DNA from: Nonomuraea sediminis
GTDB taxonomy: Bacteria; Actinomycetota; Actinomycetes; Streptosporangiales; Streptosporangiaceae
DNA: 64,000 bases
Direction: 5' to 3'
Assembly: GCF_018531495.1 (NCBI RefSeq)
Contig: NZ_JAHDTI010000005.1
Span: 310,001-374,000 of the forward strand
Part shown: one piece after another, positions 53,235 through 63,665 of the stretch
Numbering within the stretch: position 1 is the first letter of the stretch
How the letters are laid out: every line of letters begins with the position of its first letter
Notes under the pieces: model-generated
Seen by the model: only the letters and a program-made list of their open reading frames with translations
Databases searched by the model: none
Told to the model about the DNA's origin: nothing
Position numbers and translations under genes: made by a program

Positions 53235-55289
53235 ATGACCCCCGAAGCGTTACGGGACACGGATCCGCGGCAGGTCGGCCCGTACACGCTGCTCGGGCGG
53301 CTCGGCCAGGGCGGCATGGGCATCGTCTACCTGGGCAGGGCGGCCGACGGCACCAAGGTGGCCGTGAAGCTGATCCACGCCCGGATGGACGCCGACCCGG
53401 GCTTCCGGCGCCGTTTCGCCAGGGAGGTGGCGGCCGCCCGGCGGGTGGCCCGCTTCTGCACCGCGCCCGTGCTCGACGCCGACGTGCGGGGCGACCCGCC
53501 CTACCTGGTGACCGAGTTCGTCGAGGGTCCAAGCCTGGACCAGGCCGTCTCGGCGTCGGGCCCGCTGCGCGGCTCGGCGCTCGACGGCCTGGCGGCGGCC
53601 ACGGCCACCGCGCTGCGGGCCATCCACGGCGCGGGCGTGGTCCACCGCGACCTCAAGCCGTCCAACGTGCTGCTGTCGCAGGTGGGCCCGAAGGTCATCG
53701 ACTTCGGCATCGCCCACGTGGAGGGCGGCGAGCTCAGCAGCGCGATCGTGGGCACGCCCGCCTACATGTCGCCCGAGCAGGTCAGCGGCGGCCCGATCGG
53801 CCCCGCCTCGGACATCTTCTCCTGGGGCTGCGTGCTGGCCTTCGCTGCCGGCGGCCACTCCCCCTTCGAGGGCGGCTCGGTGCCCGACATCCTCATGCGG
53901 ATCGTCACCGCGGAGCCGGACCTGTCCGGCCTCGCCCCGCCGCTGCGCGACCTGGCCGCCGCCGCGCTGGCCAAGGACGCGGCCGCCCGGCCCACGGCCG
54001 ACGACCTGCTCACCTCGCTGAGCGCCGCGGGCACACCGCTCCCCTACTCCGGAACGGCAAGCCCTCCCGAACCCCCGACCGCGACCAGCCCTCAGCAGGC
54101 CGCCGACGGGCCGCTCGAGCCCCCCGGCGGCCGCACCGTCCCACCACCCGCGAACAGGCGGCTCCTGATCGGAGCGGCGGCAGCCGTACTGGCTGTCGCG
54201 GCCGCCGCGACCGCCGTGGCCCTCACCAGGGACGGCGTCACGGCGGCGAAGGTGAAGAGCACAGCCACGACCACGACCGAGCCCGCCACGGCGCGGGCGG
54301 GCGGCAACCCGCTGCGGGCCGAGCAGGTGACGCTGTTCGCGCCGCCCGAGCCGGGCGCCAGCTGGCAGGCGGGCAGGTGGGACAAGGACCGCCCGCAGGA
54401 CGCCGCGCTCATGCGGAAGGTGGCGGCCGTGCCGTACGGGATCTGGCTCACCGACCCGGACGTGCGGGCGAAGGTGGCCGCGACGATCGAGCAGGCCGCG
54501 GGCCGGGTCCCGGTGTTCGTGGCCGACCACCTGCCGGGCGCCGACTGCCTGCCGCGCGGCGCGAAGGACCGGGCCGGGTACGAGCAGTGGATCGAGGCCC
54601 TGGGCCGCCAGATCGGCGACGCCAAGGCCGTGGTGATCCTCGAGCCGGACAGCCTGGCCAAGGTTCCCGGCACCAAGGACTGCACGATGCCGGGCACCGA
54701 GCAGGAACGCCTCCAGACGCTCGCCAAGGCCGTCGACATGCTCAAGCGCCACCCCAACACGGCCGTCTACCTCGACGCCGCCGTCAAGGACTGGCCCGAC
54801 GTGCCGACCATGACCAGGCGCCTGCTCGGCGCGGGCATCGCCAGGGCGGACGGCTTCTCCCTCAACGTCAACGGTTTCAACAGGACCGACGCGCTGGTCG
54901 CGCACGGCAGGCAGCTGGCCACCTGCCTCGCCCTGGCCAACCAGACCTGCACGGGTACCGTCGACCCCGGCAGGCTCCCGCACTTCGTCGTCGACACCTC
55001 CCGCAACGGCCAGGGCGGCTGGAAACCGCCGTCGACGTACACCGACCCGCAGACCTGGTGCAACCCGCCGGGCCGCGGCATCGGCGCGCCCCCCACCACG
55101 AAGACCGGCGACGAACTGGTCGACGCCTACCTGTGGATCAACCGGGCGGGCACCTCCAACGGCCACTGCAGGCGCGGCACCACCGGCGACAAGGACCCCG
55201 AACGCGGGGTCGTCGCGCCGCCCGCGGGCACCTGGTGGGGCGATCTCGCGCTGGAGCGGGCGAAGCTGGCGGACCCGCCGTTGCGCTGA
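53235..55289 (+). CDS. Transmembrane Ser/Thr kinase fused to GH6 cellulase-like domain
   Basis: A 684-residue fusion. Residues 17-270 are a Hanks-type kinase: GQGGMGIVYLG, VAVKLIH, VVHRDLKPSNVLL, IDFGIAHV and GTPAYMSPEQ. A Pro-rich linker and one helix (about 308-330) follow. Residues 357-684, outside the cell, match glycosyl hydrolase family 6: FVADHLPGADC, VVILEPDSLAKV with the proton-donor Asp, AVYLDAAVKDW, LNVNGFN, FVVDTSRNGQGGW, WCNPPGRGIG and DAYLWINRAGTSNG. Key acidic residues appear kept. I infer a receptor kinase that binds or cuts a beta-glucan outside and signals inside. Confidence 0.9.
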   Translation: MTPEALRDTDPRQVGPYTLLGRLGQGGMGIVYLGRAADGTKVAVKLIHARMDADPGFRRRFAREVAAARRVARFCTAPVLDADVRGDPPYLVTEFVEGPSLDQAVSASGPLRGSALDGLAAATATALRAIHGAGVVHRDLKPSNVLLSQVGPKVIDFGIAHVEGGELSSAIVGTPAYMSPEQVSGGPIGPASDIFSWGCVLAFAAGGHSPFEGGSVPDILMRIVTAEPDLSGLAPPLRDLAAAALAKDAAARPTADDLLTSLSAAGTPLPYSGTASPPEPPTATSPQQAADGPLEPPGGRTVPPPANRRLLIGAAAAVLAVAAAATAVALTRDGVTAAKVKSTATTTTEPATARAGGNPLRAEQVTLFAPPEPGASWQAGRWDKDRPQDAALMRKVAAVPYGIWLTDPDVRAKVAATIEQAAGRVPVFVADHLPGADCLPRGAKDRAGYEQWIEALGRQIGDAKAVVILEPDSLAKVPGTKDCTMPGTEQERLQTLAKAVDMLKRHPNTAVYLDAAVKDWPDVPTMTRRLLGAGIARADGFSLNVNGFNRTDALVAHGRQLATCLALANQTCTGTVDPGRLPHFVVDTSRNGQGGWKPPSTYTDPQTWCNPPGRGIGAPPTTKTGDELVDAYLWINRAGTSNGHCRRGTTGDKDPERGVVAPPAGTWWGDLALERAKLADPPLR

Positions 55290-55385
55290 TGTTAAGCGCA
55301 CGTTAGATCTGGGCTAACAACCCTTGTCGGAACAACCTTCTGCGGAGAGGCTCTGGCCACGTAATCCCCCCGCAGGAGGTATCCC

Positions 55386-56687
55386 GTGAGCAAACCCCGT
55401 ACGCCGTGGAAGGCGGTGATCGGCGGCTCCATCGGCAACCTGGTCGAGTGGTACGACTGGTTCGTCTACACCAGCTTCGCCGTTTACTTCGCCGCCGCGT
55501 TCTTCCCGCAGGGCGACGCGACGGCGCAGCTGCTCAACACCGCGGCCATCTTCGCTGTGGGCTTCTTCATGCGCCCGGTGGGCGGCTGGCTGCTCGGCCG
55601 CTTCGCCGACAGGAAGGGCCGCAAGGCGGCGCTGACGCTGACGGTGACGCTGATGTCGGGCAGCGCGCTGCTCATCGCGATCGCGCCGACGTACAAGACG
55701 GCGGGCGCCTTCGGCGCGCTCGTCCTGGTGGTGGCCCGCCTGCTGCAGGGCCTGTCGGTCGGCGGCGAGTACGCGGCCAGCGCCACCTACCTCACCGAGG
55801 CCACGCCGCAGGGCAAGCGCGGCTTCGCCTCGAGCTTCCAGTACGTGTCGATGACCGCGGGCCAGCTCGTCGGCCTCGGCCTGCAGATCATCCTGCAGAA
55901 CACGATGTCGAAGGAGGCGCTCAACTCCTACGGCTGGCGCATCCCGTTCATCGTCGGCGCGCTCGCCGCTGCGGTCGTGTTCTACCTGCGGCGCAGCCTG
56001 CTGGAGACCGAGGCGCACGACGAGGAGGCCAAGCACCACCAGGAGCGCGGCACGATCAAGCAGCTGTGGGCGCACAGGAAGGAGGCCCTGCTGGTCATCG
56101 CGCTGACGATGGGCGGCACGGTCGCCTACTACACCTACACCACCTACCTGACCAAGTACCTGGTGATCACGGCGCACCTGGAGAAGGAGACGGCAGCGCT
56201 GGTCAGCTTCTGCGCGCTGTTCATCTTCGCGCTGCTGCAGCCGGTGGCGGGCGCGCTGTCGGACCGGATCGGGCGCAGGCCACTGCTGATCACCTTCGGC
56301 ATCGGGTCGATGCTCGGCACGGTGCCACTGATGACCGCGCTGGGCAGTGCCAGCTCATTCAGGGGCGCGCTGGTCCTGTCGCTGATCGCGCTGGTCATCG
56401 TCACCGGCTACACCTCGATCAACGCGGTGGTCAAGGCCGAGCTGTTCCCCACCCACGTGCGGGCGCTCGGGGTGGCGCTGCCGTACGCGATCGCCAACGC
56501 CCTGTTCGGCGGTACGGCCGAGTACGTGGCCCTGTGGTTCAAGAGCATGAAGATGGAGTCCGGCTTCTTCTGGTACGTCTCGGCGCTCGCCGCGATCTCG
56601 CTGGTGGTCTACCTGACCATGCGCGAGACCCGCGACGCCGCGCTGACCAGGTCCGAGCGGGAGGAATCGGTCCCGGTCTCCGCCTAA
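55386..56687 (+). CDS. MHS-family MFS transporter (dicarboxylate/oxo-acid type)
   Basis: A 433-residue 12-helix transporter of the metabolite:H+ symporter family: WKAVIGGSIGNLVEWYDWFVY, GRFADRKGRKAAL, LQGLSVGGEYAASATYLTE and DRIGRRPLL. The match is to 2-oxoglutarate or citrate/proline symporters. AGGAGGT precedes GTG 55386. The two-component genes follow after ten bases and probably control it. Confidence 0.9.
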   Translation: MSKPRTPWKAVIGGSIGNLVEWYDWFVYTSFAVYFAAAFFPQGDATAQLLNTAAIFAVGFFMRPVGGWLLGRFADRKGRKAALTLTVTLMSGSALLIAIAPTYKTAGAFGALVLVVARLLQGLSVGGEYAASATYLTEATPQGKRGFASSFQYVSMTAGQLVGLGLQIILQNTMSKEALNSYGWRIPFIVGALAAAVVFYLRRSLLETEAHDEEAKHHQERGTIKQLWAHRKEALLVIALTMGGTVAYYTYTTYLTKYLVITAHLEKETAALVSFCALFIFALLQPVAGALSDRIGRRPLLITFGIGSMLGTVPLMTALGSASSFRGALVLSLIALVIVTGYTSINAVVKAELFPTHVRALGVALPYAIANALFGGTAEYVALWFKSMKMESGFFWYVSALAAISLVVYLTMRETRDAALTRSEREESVPVSA

Positions 56688-56697
56688 CCTGAGCGAC

Positions 56698-57363
56698 ATG
56701 CGAGTACTCCTGGTCGAGGACGACGATCGGCTCGCCGCAGCGCTCACCACGGCCCTCGCGCGCCACGGCCACCAGGTCACGCGCGCGGGGCTGGCCGTCG
56801 ACGCCCTCCGCCTGGCGGGGGGCGTCGACTTCGTCCTGCTGGACCTGGGGCTGCCCGACATGGACGGGCTGGACGTGCTGCGCAGGCTGCGCCGCAGCTC
56901 CGCCGTACCGCTGATCGTGGTGACGGCGCGCATCGACGAGCGCGACGTGCTGCGCGGGCTGCGCTCGGGGGCCGACGACTACCTGGTCAAGCCGTTCCGC
57001 ACGGCCGAACTGATGGCCAGGATGGAGGCGGTGCTGCGGCGCGGCACGCGGCCGATGCCGGTGCGCGACCACGTGGTCAGCGTCGGCGACGTCCGCATCG
57101 ACCTGGAGGGCAGGCAGGTCTCGGTCGCCGGCGAGGCGGTGACGCTGACCCGGCGCGAGTTCGACGTGCTGGCGATGCTGGCGCGCGAGCCCGGCGTGGT
57201 CCGCAGCCGCGAGGAGATCCTGGACGAGGTCTGGGGCGACCCGCTGCTGTCGGCCTCCCGCTCGCTGGACGTGCACGTGGCGGGCCTGCGCTCCAAGACA
57301 GGCCGGCCCGGGCTGGTGGAGACGCTGCGCGGCACCGGCTACCGGCTGGGGTCGACGGCGTGA
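56698..57363 (+). CDS. OmpR-family response regulator
   Basis: A 221-residue protein: receiver domain with VEDDD acidic pocket, phospho-Asp in VLLDLGLPDMDG and the Lys of DYLVKPF, then a winged-helix DNA-binding domain (LTRREFDVLAMLAREPGVV, SLDVHVAGLRSKTG). GTGA overlap with the histidine kinase gene. Confidence 0.95.
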   Translation: MRVLLVEDDDRLAAALTTALARHGHQVTRAGLAVDALRLAGGVDFVLLDLGLPDMDGLDVLRRLRRSSAVPLIVVTARIDERDVLRGLRSGADDYLVKPFRTAELMARMEAVLRRGTRPMPVRDHVVSVGDVRIDLEGRQVSVAGEAVTLTRREFDVLAMLAREPGVVRSREEILDEVWGDPLLSASRSLDVHVAGLRSKTGRPGLVETLRGTGYRLGSTA

Positions 57364-58682
57364 ACTCGCGCCTGGTGGTCACGTTCACCACGCTGATCGT
57401 CTTCCTGATCGCGGCGCTGGCGGTGCCGCTCGGCCTGGCCTACGCCTCCCACCGCACCAACCGGCTGCTGCTCGACCGCCGCGCCGACGCCACCCGCTTC
57501 GCCGAGCTGGCCGACCAGGCCGCCCGCGACGACGACCACACGGCCCTGATCGCCGAGCTCGACCGCTACGCCGACCTGTACGGCGCGGCGGTACGCATCC
57601 GTGACCGCGACGGGAAGCTCATCGCGACCGCCGGCCGCTTCGACGCCGACGAGCGGGAGTCCACCCGGCTGGCGCTGTCGGGCCAGACCACCGAGGACCT
57701 GCCCACGGTCAGCCCGTTCGGCCCGGCGACCGTGCTGCTCGCCGAGCCGGCGGGCCGCGACGCCCAACTGTCGGGCGTGGTGCTGATCCAGGCGCCCACC
57801 ACGCAGGCCAGGCGCGACGTGTCGCTGATGTGGGGCGCGCTGGCGGTTGGCGCGCTGGTGGCGCTGGCCTACTCGGTGCTGGCCGCCCGCCGGCTGGCCC
57901 GCTGGATCATGCGGCCGGTCACCGAGCTCGACCGCACCACCCGCGCCATCGCCGAGGGCCATCTGGACGCCCGCGCCAGCCCGGGAGTCGGCCCGTCGGA
58001 GCTGCAGCGCCTGGAGGAGCGCTTCAACGCGATGGCCGACGCGGTCTCGGCCGCGATGGAACGCCAGCGGGCCTTCGTCGCCGACGCCTCCCACGAGCTG
58101 CGCACCCCGCTGACCGTGCTGTCACTGCGGCTGGAGAACCTGGAGCCGCATCTGAAGGCCGAGGGGACGGCCGAGTTCGAGGAGGCGATGGCCGAGCTGG
58201 ACCGGCTCGCGCTGCTGGTGGAGGACCTGCTGGCGCTGGCCAGGGTGGAGGCGGGCACCGAGGACAAGCAGGTCGAGCTGGCCGCCAGGGTGGCGGTCTG
58301 GCGCGAGGTCTACGCCGCCAAGGGCATCACCCTGCGCACCGACATCCCCGAGGCGTCCCAGGCGCCCGACGCGGTGGCCAGGATCGCCGACATCGCCCTG
58401 GACAACGCCCAGAAGTTCGTCCCCGAGGGCGGCACCGTGACCGCCTCCTACGACGGCGCGGTGCTGCGGGTGGCCGACGACGGGCCCGGGCTGAGCGAGG
58501 AGGAGCGGGGCGAGGCGCTGAGCCGCTTCTGGCGTTCCGGCTCGCACGCCAACGTGCCGGGCAGCGGGCTGGGACTGGCCATCGCGGCCGAGCTGGCCCG
58601 CTCGTGCGGTGCCACGCTCTCGCTGCTGCCCGCCGTACCCCGGGGGCTGGTGGTGGAGGTACGGCCGGCCGCTCAGCCGTAG
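57360..58682 (+). CDS. Sensor histidine kinase
   Basis: A 440-residue kinase: first helix at about residues 5-27, an external sensor part (28-155), second helix (about 157-180), HAMP, the phosphoacceptor SHELRTPLTVLSLRLENL, and an ATPase domain with DNAQKFV, DDGPGLSE and GSGLGLAIAAEL. It partners the regulator before it. Its 3' end overlaps the convergent TAXI gene by ten bases. Confidence 0.93.
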   Translation: MNSRLVVTFTTLIVFLIAALAVPLGLAYASHRTNRLLLDRRADATRFAELADQAARDDDHTALIAELDRYADLYGAAVRIRDRDGKLIATAGRFDADERESTRLALSGQTTEDLPTVSPFGPATVLLAEPAGRDAQLSGVVLIQAPTTQARRDVSLMWGALAVGALVALAYSVLAARRLARWIMRPVTELDRTTRAIAEGHLDARASPGVGPSELQRLEERFNAMADAVSAAMERQRAFVADASHELRTPLTVLSLRLENLEPHLKAEGTAEFEEAMAELDRLALLVEDLLALARVEAGTEDKQVELAARVAVWREVYAAKGITLRTDIPEASQAPDAVARIADIALDNAQKFVPEGGTVTASYDGAVLRVADDGPGLSEEERGEALSRFWRSGSHANVPGSGLGLAIAAELARSCGATLSLLPAVPRGLVVEVRPAAQP

Positions 58683-59581
58683 ACCGAGCGGTAGTAGCGG
58701 GCGGCGCCCGGGTGGAGCGGCACGACGCCGGTGCCGATGGCGTAGCGCCTGTCCAGGCGGCCGCCGGGCGCGGTGGGGGCCTGGAGGCGGTCGCGGGCGC
58801 GGAAGAGGGTCTCGGTCACCGTGTAGGCCACGTCGTCGGGCAGCGAGCCGCGGCACATCAGGTAGCTGGGGGTGCCCACGGTGGGCACGGGCTTGGCCCC
58901 GCCGTACACGCCGGCGGGGAAGGTGGCGTGCTCGTAGACGGGGCCGTAGGCGCGGCGCAGCACGGGCACGAACTGCTCGAGCGGGACCAGGCGGATGTCG
59001 TCGAGCTTGGCGAGCGCGGGCGTGGGCACGCCGCCCGACCAGAAGAACGCGGCCAGGTCGCCCTCGCGCAGCGCCTTGATCGACTCGTCCAGCCCGAGCT
59101 TGGTGGTCGAGGCCGGCACCTTGAGCCCGGCGGCGGCCAGGATCCGCGCGGCGGTCACCGCGGTGCCCGAGCCGTCGGCGCCGATCGAGACCTGCCTGGC
59201 CGCCAGGTCCTGCGGGGTCTTGACCAGGGAGTCCTCGGCCACGACCAGGTGGACGTAGTTCATGTACATCCTGGCCAGCGCCATGACCGGCTGGTGGCGC
59301 ACGCGCACGGCGTCGTCGGCGCTGTCGGCCAGCGCGAACCCCAGGTCGGCCCGCCCGTCGGTGAGCATCGTCAGGTTCTGCACGCTGGCGGCGGTCTTGA
59401 TCACGGTGACCTTGAACCCGTCACGCCGCAGCTCGGGCGCGAACCGGTCGCCCAGCATCTCGTACGGGCCGCCCGACGAGCCCGTGGCCAGCCGCAGCGG
59501 CGGCAGCTCCCCCGCCGACGCCGAGCAGCCGGCGACCGCCAGCGCGGCCCCGGCCAGGAACCCACGGCGCGTCAGGGACAT
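58673..59581 (-). CDS. TAXI-family solute-binding lipoprotein
   Basis: A 302-residue protein with a twin-arginine/lipoprotein signal (LTRRGFLAGA, then VAGC). LRLATGSSGGPYEMLGDRFAPEL and GRADLGFALADSADDAV match TAXI (TRAP-associated) binding proteins. No TRAP membrane subunit is nearby. It adjoins a two-component system, so it may present a carboxylate ligand to the sensor kinase. Confidence 0.87.
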   Translation of the reverse strand: MSLTRRGFLAGAALAVAGCSASAGELPPLRLATGSSGGPYEMLGDRFAPELRRDGFKVTVIKTAASVQNLTMLTDGRADLGFALADSADDAVRVRHQPVMALARMYMNYVHLVVAEDSLVKTPQDLAARQVSIGADGSGTAVTAARILAAAGLKVPASTTKLGLDESIKALREGDLAAFFWSGGVPTPALAKLDDIRLVPLEQFVPVLRRAYGPVYEHATFPAGVYGGAKPVPTVGTPSYLMCRGSLPDDVAYTVTETLFRARDRLQAPTAPGGRLDRRYAIGTGVVPLHPGAARYYRSVYG

Positions 59582-59613
59582 GTCTTCACCGTATCCGCAG
59601 CAGCCGAAGTGGC

Positions 59614-60342
59614 ATGCTGGACAACGTGGCCGAAACGGATGTGCTCCTGCGTATCGCTCCCGAGCTCATGATGTTCCTGCCCGGCGCCCGGCGTACCGAG
59701 TGGCAGCAGGTCGCCCCCGACGGCACCTCGACGCTCGGCCATCTGGTGGAGTCGCTCGGCATCCCGCTGACCGAGGTCGGCCCGATGACCGTCGACGGGG
59801 TCGGCGTGGGCCCTGGCCTCCACCCGCGGCCCGGCCAGGTCGTGGAGGTGCACGCGGTGCCGCGGCCGCAGCCGATGGGGCACCGCTTCCTGCTCGACGT
59901 GCACCTGGGGACGCTGGCGCGGCGGCTGCGGCTGCTCGGCATCGACGCCGCCTACCACAACGACATGGACGACCCTTCGCTGGTGGTGCAGGCCAACGCC
60001 GAGCGGCGGGTGCTGCTGACGCAGGACCGCGGGCTGCTGCGGCGCCGCGCGCTGTGGCTGGGCGCCTACGTGCGCGGCAGCCGGGCGCCCGACCAGCTGC
60101 GCGACCTGCTCGAGCGCTTCGCGCCGTCGCTGCGCCCGTGGACGCGGTGCACGTCATGCAACGGCGAGCTCGACACGGTGGCCAAGCGCGAGATCGAGCC
60201 GATGCTGGAGGCGGGCACGCGGCGCAGCTACGACGTCTACGGCCAGTGCCGCGACTGCGGCAAGGTGTACTGGCACGGCGCGCACAGCGGCCACCTGGAG
60301 GAGATCGTCACCCAGGCGAAGAACTGGGTGAGCACAGGTTGA
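59614..60342 (+). CDS. Mut7-C RNAse-domain protein with ubiquitin-like N-terminus
   Basis: A 242-residue protein. Residues 1-85 resemble a ThiS/ubiquitin-like fold (LGHLVESLGIPLTEVGP). Residues 90-242 are a Mut7-C domain with PIN-type acids (FLLDVHLGTLARRLRLLGID, LLTQDRGLLRRRAL) and a zinc ribbon (CTSC and CRDC). Probable RNA nuclease. ATG 59614 or GTG 59626. Confidence 0.85.
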   Translation: MLDNVAETDVLLRIAPELMMFLPGARRTEWQQVAPDGTSTLGHLVESLGIPLTEVGPMTVDGVGVGPGLHPRPGQVVEVHAVPRPQPMGHRFLLDVHLGTLARRLRLLGIDAAYHNDMDDPSLVVQANAERRVLLTQDRGLLRRRALWLGAYVRGSRAPDQLRDLLERFAPSLRPWTRCTSCNGELDTVAKREIEPMLEAGTRRSYDVYGQCRDCGKVYWHGAHSGHLEEIVTQAKNWVSTG

Positions 60343-60408
60343 ATCATCGGCAGGTGATTCTGACATTCTGCACTCAGCGATCTTTTCCCCCTTTGTGAGG
60401 TTGTCTTC

Positions 60409-62988
60409 GTGGAGTTCCGCATCATGGGCCCGCTCCAGGTGCGCGACGGCGAGCAGGACCGCACGCCGACCGCGCCCAAGCACCGGGACCTGCTGGCCGT
60501 GTTCGTGCTGAACGCGCGGCGGCCACTCACCCCGGGCAGGCTGCGGCAGCTGCTGTGGCCCAGGGAAGGCGGCGACCGCTCCGACTCGCTGGTCCGCGGC
60601 TACGTGGGCCAGCTGCGCCAGCTGCTCGGCAAGGACGTCATCACGACCGTCTCCGGCAGCTACACGTTGGCCATCGAGGACGACCAGCTCGACGTCAACC
60701 GCTTCCGCTCCCTGGTCGAGCGTGGCGCCCACGACGAGGCGCTGGCCCTGTGGCGCGGGCCGGCGCTGGAGGACCTGGACCCCGAGGGCGAGCGGTGGAC
60801 CGAGACCCCGCGGCTGCGCGCCGAACTGGAGGAGCTGCGCGTGCTGGCGCTCGAGCGCCGGGTGCAGCGCGACCTGGACGCCGGTCGCCACCGCGAGCTG
60901 CTGGCCGAGCTGCGGCGCCTGATCGAGCAGCACCCGTTCTGGCAGCGCTTCCGCGGCCAGTACATGCTCGCCCTCTACCGGAGCGGCAGGCGGGTGGAGG
61001 CGCTGGACGCCTACCAGGCGCTGCGCGACCAGCTCGACGACGGGCACGCCATCGAACCCGACCCCGAGCTGCAGCTGCTCTACCACCGGATGCTGCACGA
61101 CGACGTCTCGCTGCACGTCTCGGCGGGCCCGCCGATCCTGCTGCCCCGCGACGTGGCCGACTTCTCCGGCCGGGACGACCTGCTCGAGCGGGTGATCGGC
61201 GACGAGGTCGTGGTGCACGGCGCGGCCGGGGTCGGCAAGTCGGCGCTGGCCGTGCACGCCGCCTGGCTGCACCGCGAGCGCTTCCCCGACGGCATCCTCT
61301 ACGCCGACCTGCGCGAGACCAGCGGGCCCGCGGCCGTGCTCGAGGACTTCCTGCGCTGGCTCGGCTGCCCCGCCCAGGCCATCCCCGTGGGGCTGGAGCA
61401 GCGCGAGCGCCTCTTCCGTACCTACGCGGCCAACCGGCGGCTGCTGGTGCTGCTGGACAACGCCTCCAACGAGGCGCAGGTGCGGCCGCTGCTGACCGCG
61501 TGCCCGACGGTCGTCACCAGCCGTTCTCCGCTCGGCGGGCTGGCCGGGGCGAGCCGGGTGCCGGTCGGGGTCCTCGACTCCTCGGCGGCCGCCGAACTCC
61601 TCGGCAAGATCATCGGCCCCAATCAAGGCGACTTTTCCCCACTTATCAGGATCTGCGGGAGTTTACCGATCGCGCTGCGGATCGCCGGGTCGCGGCTGGC
61701 GGCCCGTCCAGGATGGACCGTCGACTACCTGGTCGACCTGCTGGAGGACGAGCACGGGCGGCTCGCGGCGCTGCACGCCGGCGACCAGACCGTGCACAGC
61801 GTGTTCGCCGTGGGCTACGAGGGCCTGTCGGAGCAGGCCCGGCAGACGCTGCGCCGCCTGGGCGCCGTCTCCGCGCCCGACCTCGGCAAGTGGGTGGCCA
61901 CCGCCTTCGGCGGCGGCGCCGAGGAGCTGGTCGAGGCGGGCCTGCTGGAGACCCACATGATCGACGTGGCCGGGCAGGTGCGCTACCGCCTGCACGTGCT
62001 CACCCGCCTCTACGCCCGCGAGCTGCTCGGCGAGCAGGCCGTGCCCGCGACCCTGACCATGCTGGCCACGGTGGCCAGGTCGGGGGTGGCGGCGGCGCGG
62101 CTCATGCCCAAGCCCGGCCCCGGCGGCACCGTGGTGGAGACCAGGGAGATCCGGCAGTCGGTCGAGTGGCTGCTGGCCGAGCGGGCGTTCCTGGTCGGGC
62201 TCGTCTGCGACCTGGGCAGGGCAGGGCTGGACGAGGAGTGCGCCCTGCTGTCCCACATGCTGGTGCCCTTCCTCGAGCGCTACCGCTTCCTCGACGACTG
62301 GCGGCAGATCTGCGGCCCCGCGCTCGAGGCCGCCGCCCGGGTGGGCGACAACCAGGTCCGGGCGCTCGCGCTGCGCGACGAGGGCGACCTCTACCGGGCT
62401 CAGCGCCGCTGGGAATTGGCCCACGACCGGCTCAGGCAGTCGCTGGCCATGTCACTGGCCGACGGGCGTCCCCGTGCCGCCGCCCAGACCCGGCGCCGCC
62501 TCGGCCAGGTGCAACTGGAGCAGGGACGGCTGGAGGAGGCCGAGCGCACGCTGGCCACCTGCCTGGCCGACGACGCCGCGGAGGGCCACGAGGACGCAGG
62601 GACGCTGCACGCGCTCGGCCTGCTGCTGCACCGCGCCGGCCGCCTCGGCGAGGCCGTCGAGCGGCTCACCACCGCCGCCAAGCACCTCGCCGACGCCGGC
62701 GACCGCCACCGCCACGCCGACGTCCTGCTCGACCTGGCCGCGGTACGGCTGGCCCAGGGTGAGCCCGCCGACTCACGCCAGGCCGCCCAGACGGCCCGCG
62801 GCATCGCGATCCGCCTCGGCGACCGCCTCATCGGCGCCCGCGCCCTCATGGCCCTCGCAGCGGTGAACCTCGCGGAAGGCGACCCCCGCACCGCCCGCGA
62901 CCTGGCGGCCGAAGCGGTCAAATCCTTCGCCGACCTCGGCGACGAGGACGGCGTAGCCCGCGCCAGAACCCTGATGTCCCGAACCTGA
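60409..62988 (+). CDS. AfsR/SARP-family transcription regulator
   Basis: An 859-residue regulator: N-terminal winged helix ([21 protein letters not shown]), a BTAD domain ([19 protein letters not shown] to residue 230), an NB-ARC ATPase ([38 protein letters not shown]) and C-terminal TPR repeats (about 640-855). Such proteins switch on secondary metabolism or stress genes. GTG 60409. The next operon is urease; any link is only positional. Confidence 0.9.
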   Translation: MEFRIMGPLQVRDGEQDRTPTAPKHRDLLAVFVLNARRPLTPGRLRQLLWPREGGDRSDSLVRGYVGQLRQLLGKDVITTVSGSYTLAIEDDQLDVNRFRSLVERGAHDEALALWRGPALEDLDPEGERWTETPRLRAELEELRVLALERRVQRDLDAGRHRELLAELRRLIEQHPFWQRFRGQYMLALYRSGRRVEALDAYQALRDQLDDGHAIEPDPELQLLYHRMLHDDVSLHVSAGPPILLPRDVADFSGRDDLLERVIGDEVVVHGAAGVGKSALAVHAAWLHRERFPDGILYADLRETSGPAAVLEDFLRWLGCPAQAIPVGLEQRERLFRTYAANRRLLVLLDNASNEAQVRPLLTACPTVVTSRSPLGGLAGASRVPVGVLDSSAAAELLGKIIGPNQGDFSPLIRICGSLPIALRIAGSRLAARPGWTVDYLVDLLEDEHGRLAALHAGDQTVHSVFAVGYEGLSEQARQTLRRLGAVSAPDLGKWVATAFGGGAEELVEAGLLETHMIDVAGQVRYRLHVLTRLYARELLGEQAVPATLTMLATVARSGVAAARLMPKPGPGGTVVETREIRQSVEWLLAERAFLVGLVCDLGRAGLDEECALLSHMLVPFLERYRFLDDWRQICGPALEAAARVGDNQVRALALRDEGDLYRAQRRWELAHDRLRQSLAMSLADGRPRAAAQTRRRLGQVQLEQGRLEEAERTLATCLADDAAEGHEDAGTLHALGLLLHRAGRLGEAVERLTTAAKHLADAGDRHRHADVLLDLAAVRLAQGEPADSRQAAQTARGIAIRLGDRLIGARALMALAAVNLAEGDPRTARDLAAEAVKSFADLGDEDGVARARTLMSRT

Positions 62989-63054
62989 AGCTCCGAAACG
63001 CGGGCGACATCGGGGGGCAACACCAGGGAAACCGAGGATGCTTATCGTCCGGCC

Positions 63055-63357
63055 ATGCGGCTAACCCCACACGAGCAGGAGCGGCTGCTCATCCACGTCG
63101 CCGCCGGGGTGGCGCGCGACCGGCGGGCCAGGGGGCTGCGGCTCAACCATCCCGAGGCCACGGCCATCATCGCCTCGTTCCTGATGGAGGGGGCCAGGGA
63201 CGGGCACACCGTGGCCGAGCTGATGGAGGCCGGGCGGTCCGTGCTCGGCCGGGACGACGTCATGGAAGGCGTGCCGGAGATGCTGGACACCGTCCAGGTC
63301 GAGGCCACGTTCCCGGACGGCACGAAGCTGGTGACCGTACACAGGCCCATCCCGTGA
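63055..63357 (+). CDS. ureA: Urease subunit gamma
   Basis: A 100-residue protein: [62 protein letters not shown]. It forms part of the nickel enzyme that splits urea to ammonia and carbamate. GTGA overlap with ureB. Confidence 0.97.
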   Translation: MRLTPHEQERLLIHVAAGVARDRRARGLRLNHPEATAIIASFLMEGARDGHTVAELMEAGRSVLGRDDVMEGVPEMLDTVQVEATFPDGTKLVTVHRPIP

Positions 63358-63665
63358 TCCCCGGGGAGTACGTGTTCGCCCCTGATCCCGTCGAGCTGAA
63401 CCCGGGCAGGCCCAGGGTCGTGCTGCGGGTCGTGAACACGGCCGACCGGCCCGTGCAGGTCGGGTCGCACTACCACTTCGCCGCCGTGAACCCCGGGCTG
63501 AGGTTCGACAGGGAGGCCGCCTGGGGGATGCGGCTCGACGTGCCCGCGGGCACCGCGGTCAGGTTCGAGCCCGGCGTCGAGCGCGAGGTGAGTCTGGTGC
63601 CGCTGGCGGGCGACCGCGTCGTGCCCGGCCTGCGCCCCGAATGGGCGGGGCCGCTGGATGGCTGA
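63354..63665 (+). CDS. ureB: Urease subunit beta
   Basis: A 103-residue protein: [39 protein letters not shown] and [17 protein letters not shown] are the beta-subunit signature. GTG 63354. It overlaps ureC by eight bases. Confidence 0.97.
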   Translation: MIPGEYVFAPDPVELNPGRPRVVLRVVNTADRPVQVGSHYHFAAVNPGLRFDREAAWGMRLDVPAGTAVRFEPGVEREVSLVPLAGDRVVPGLRPEWAGPLDG

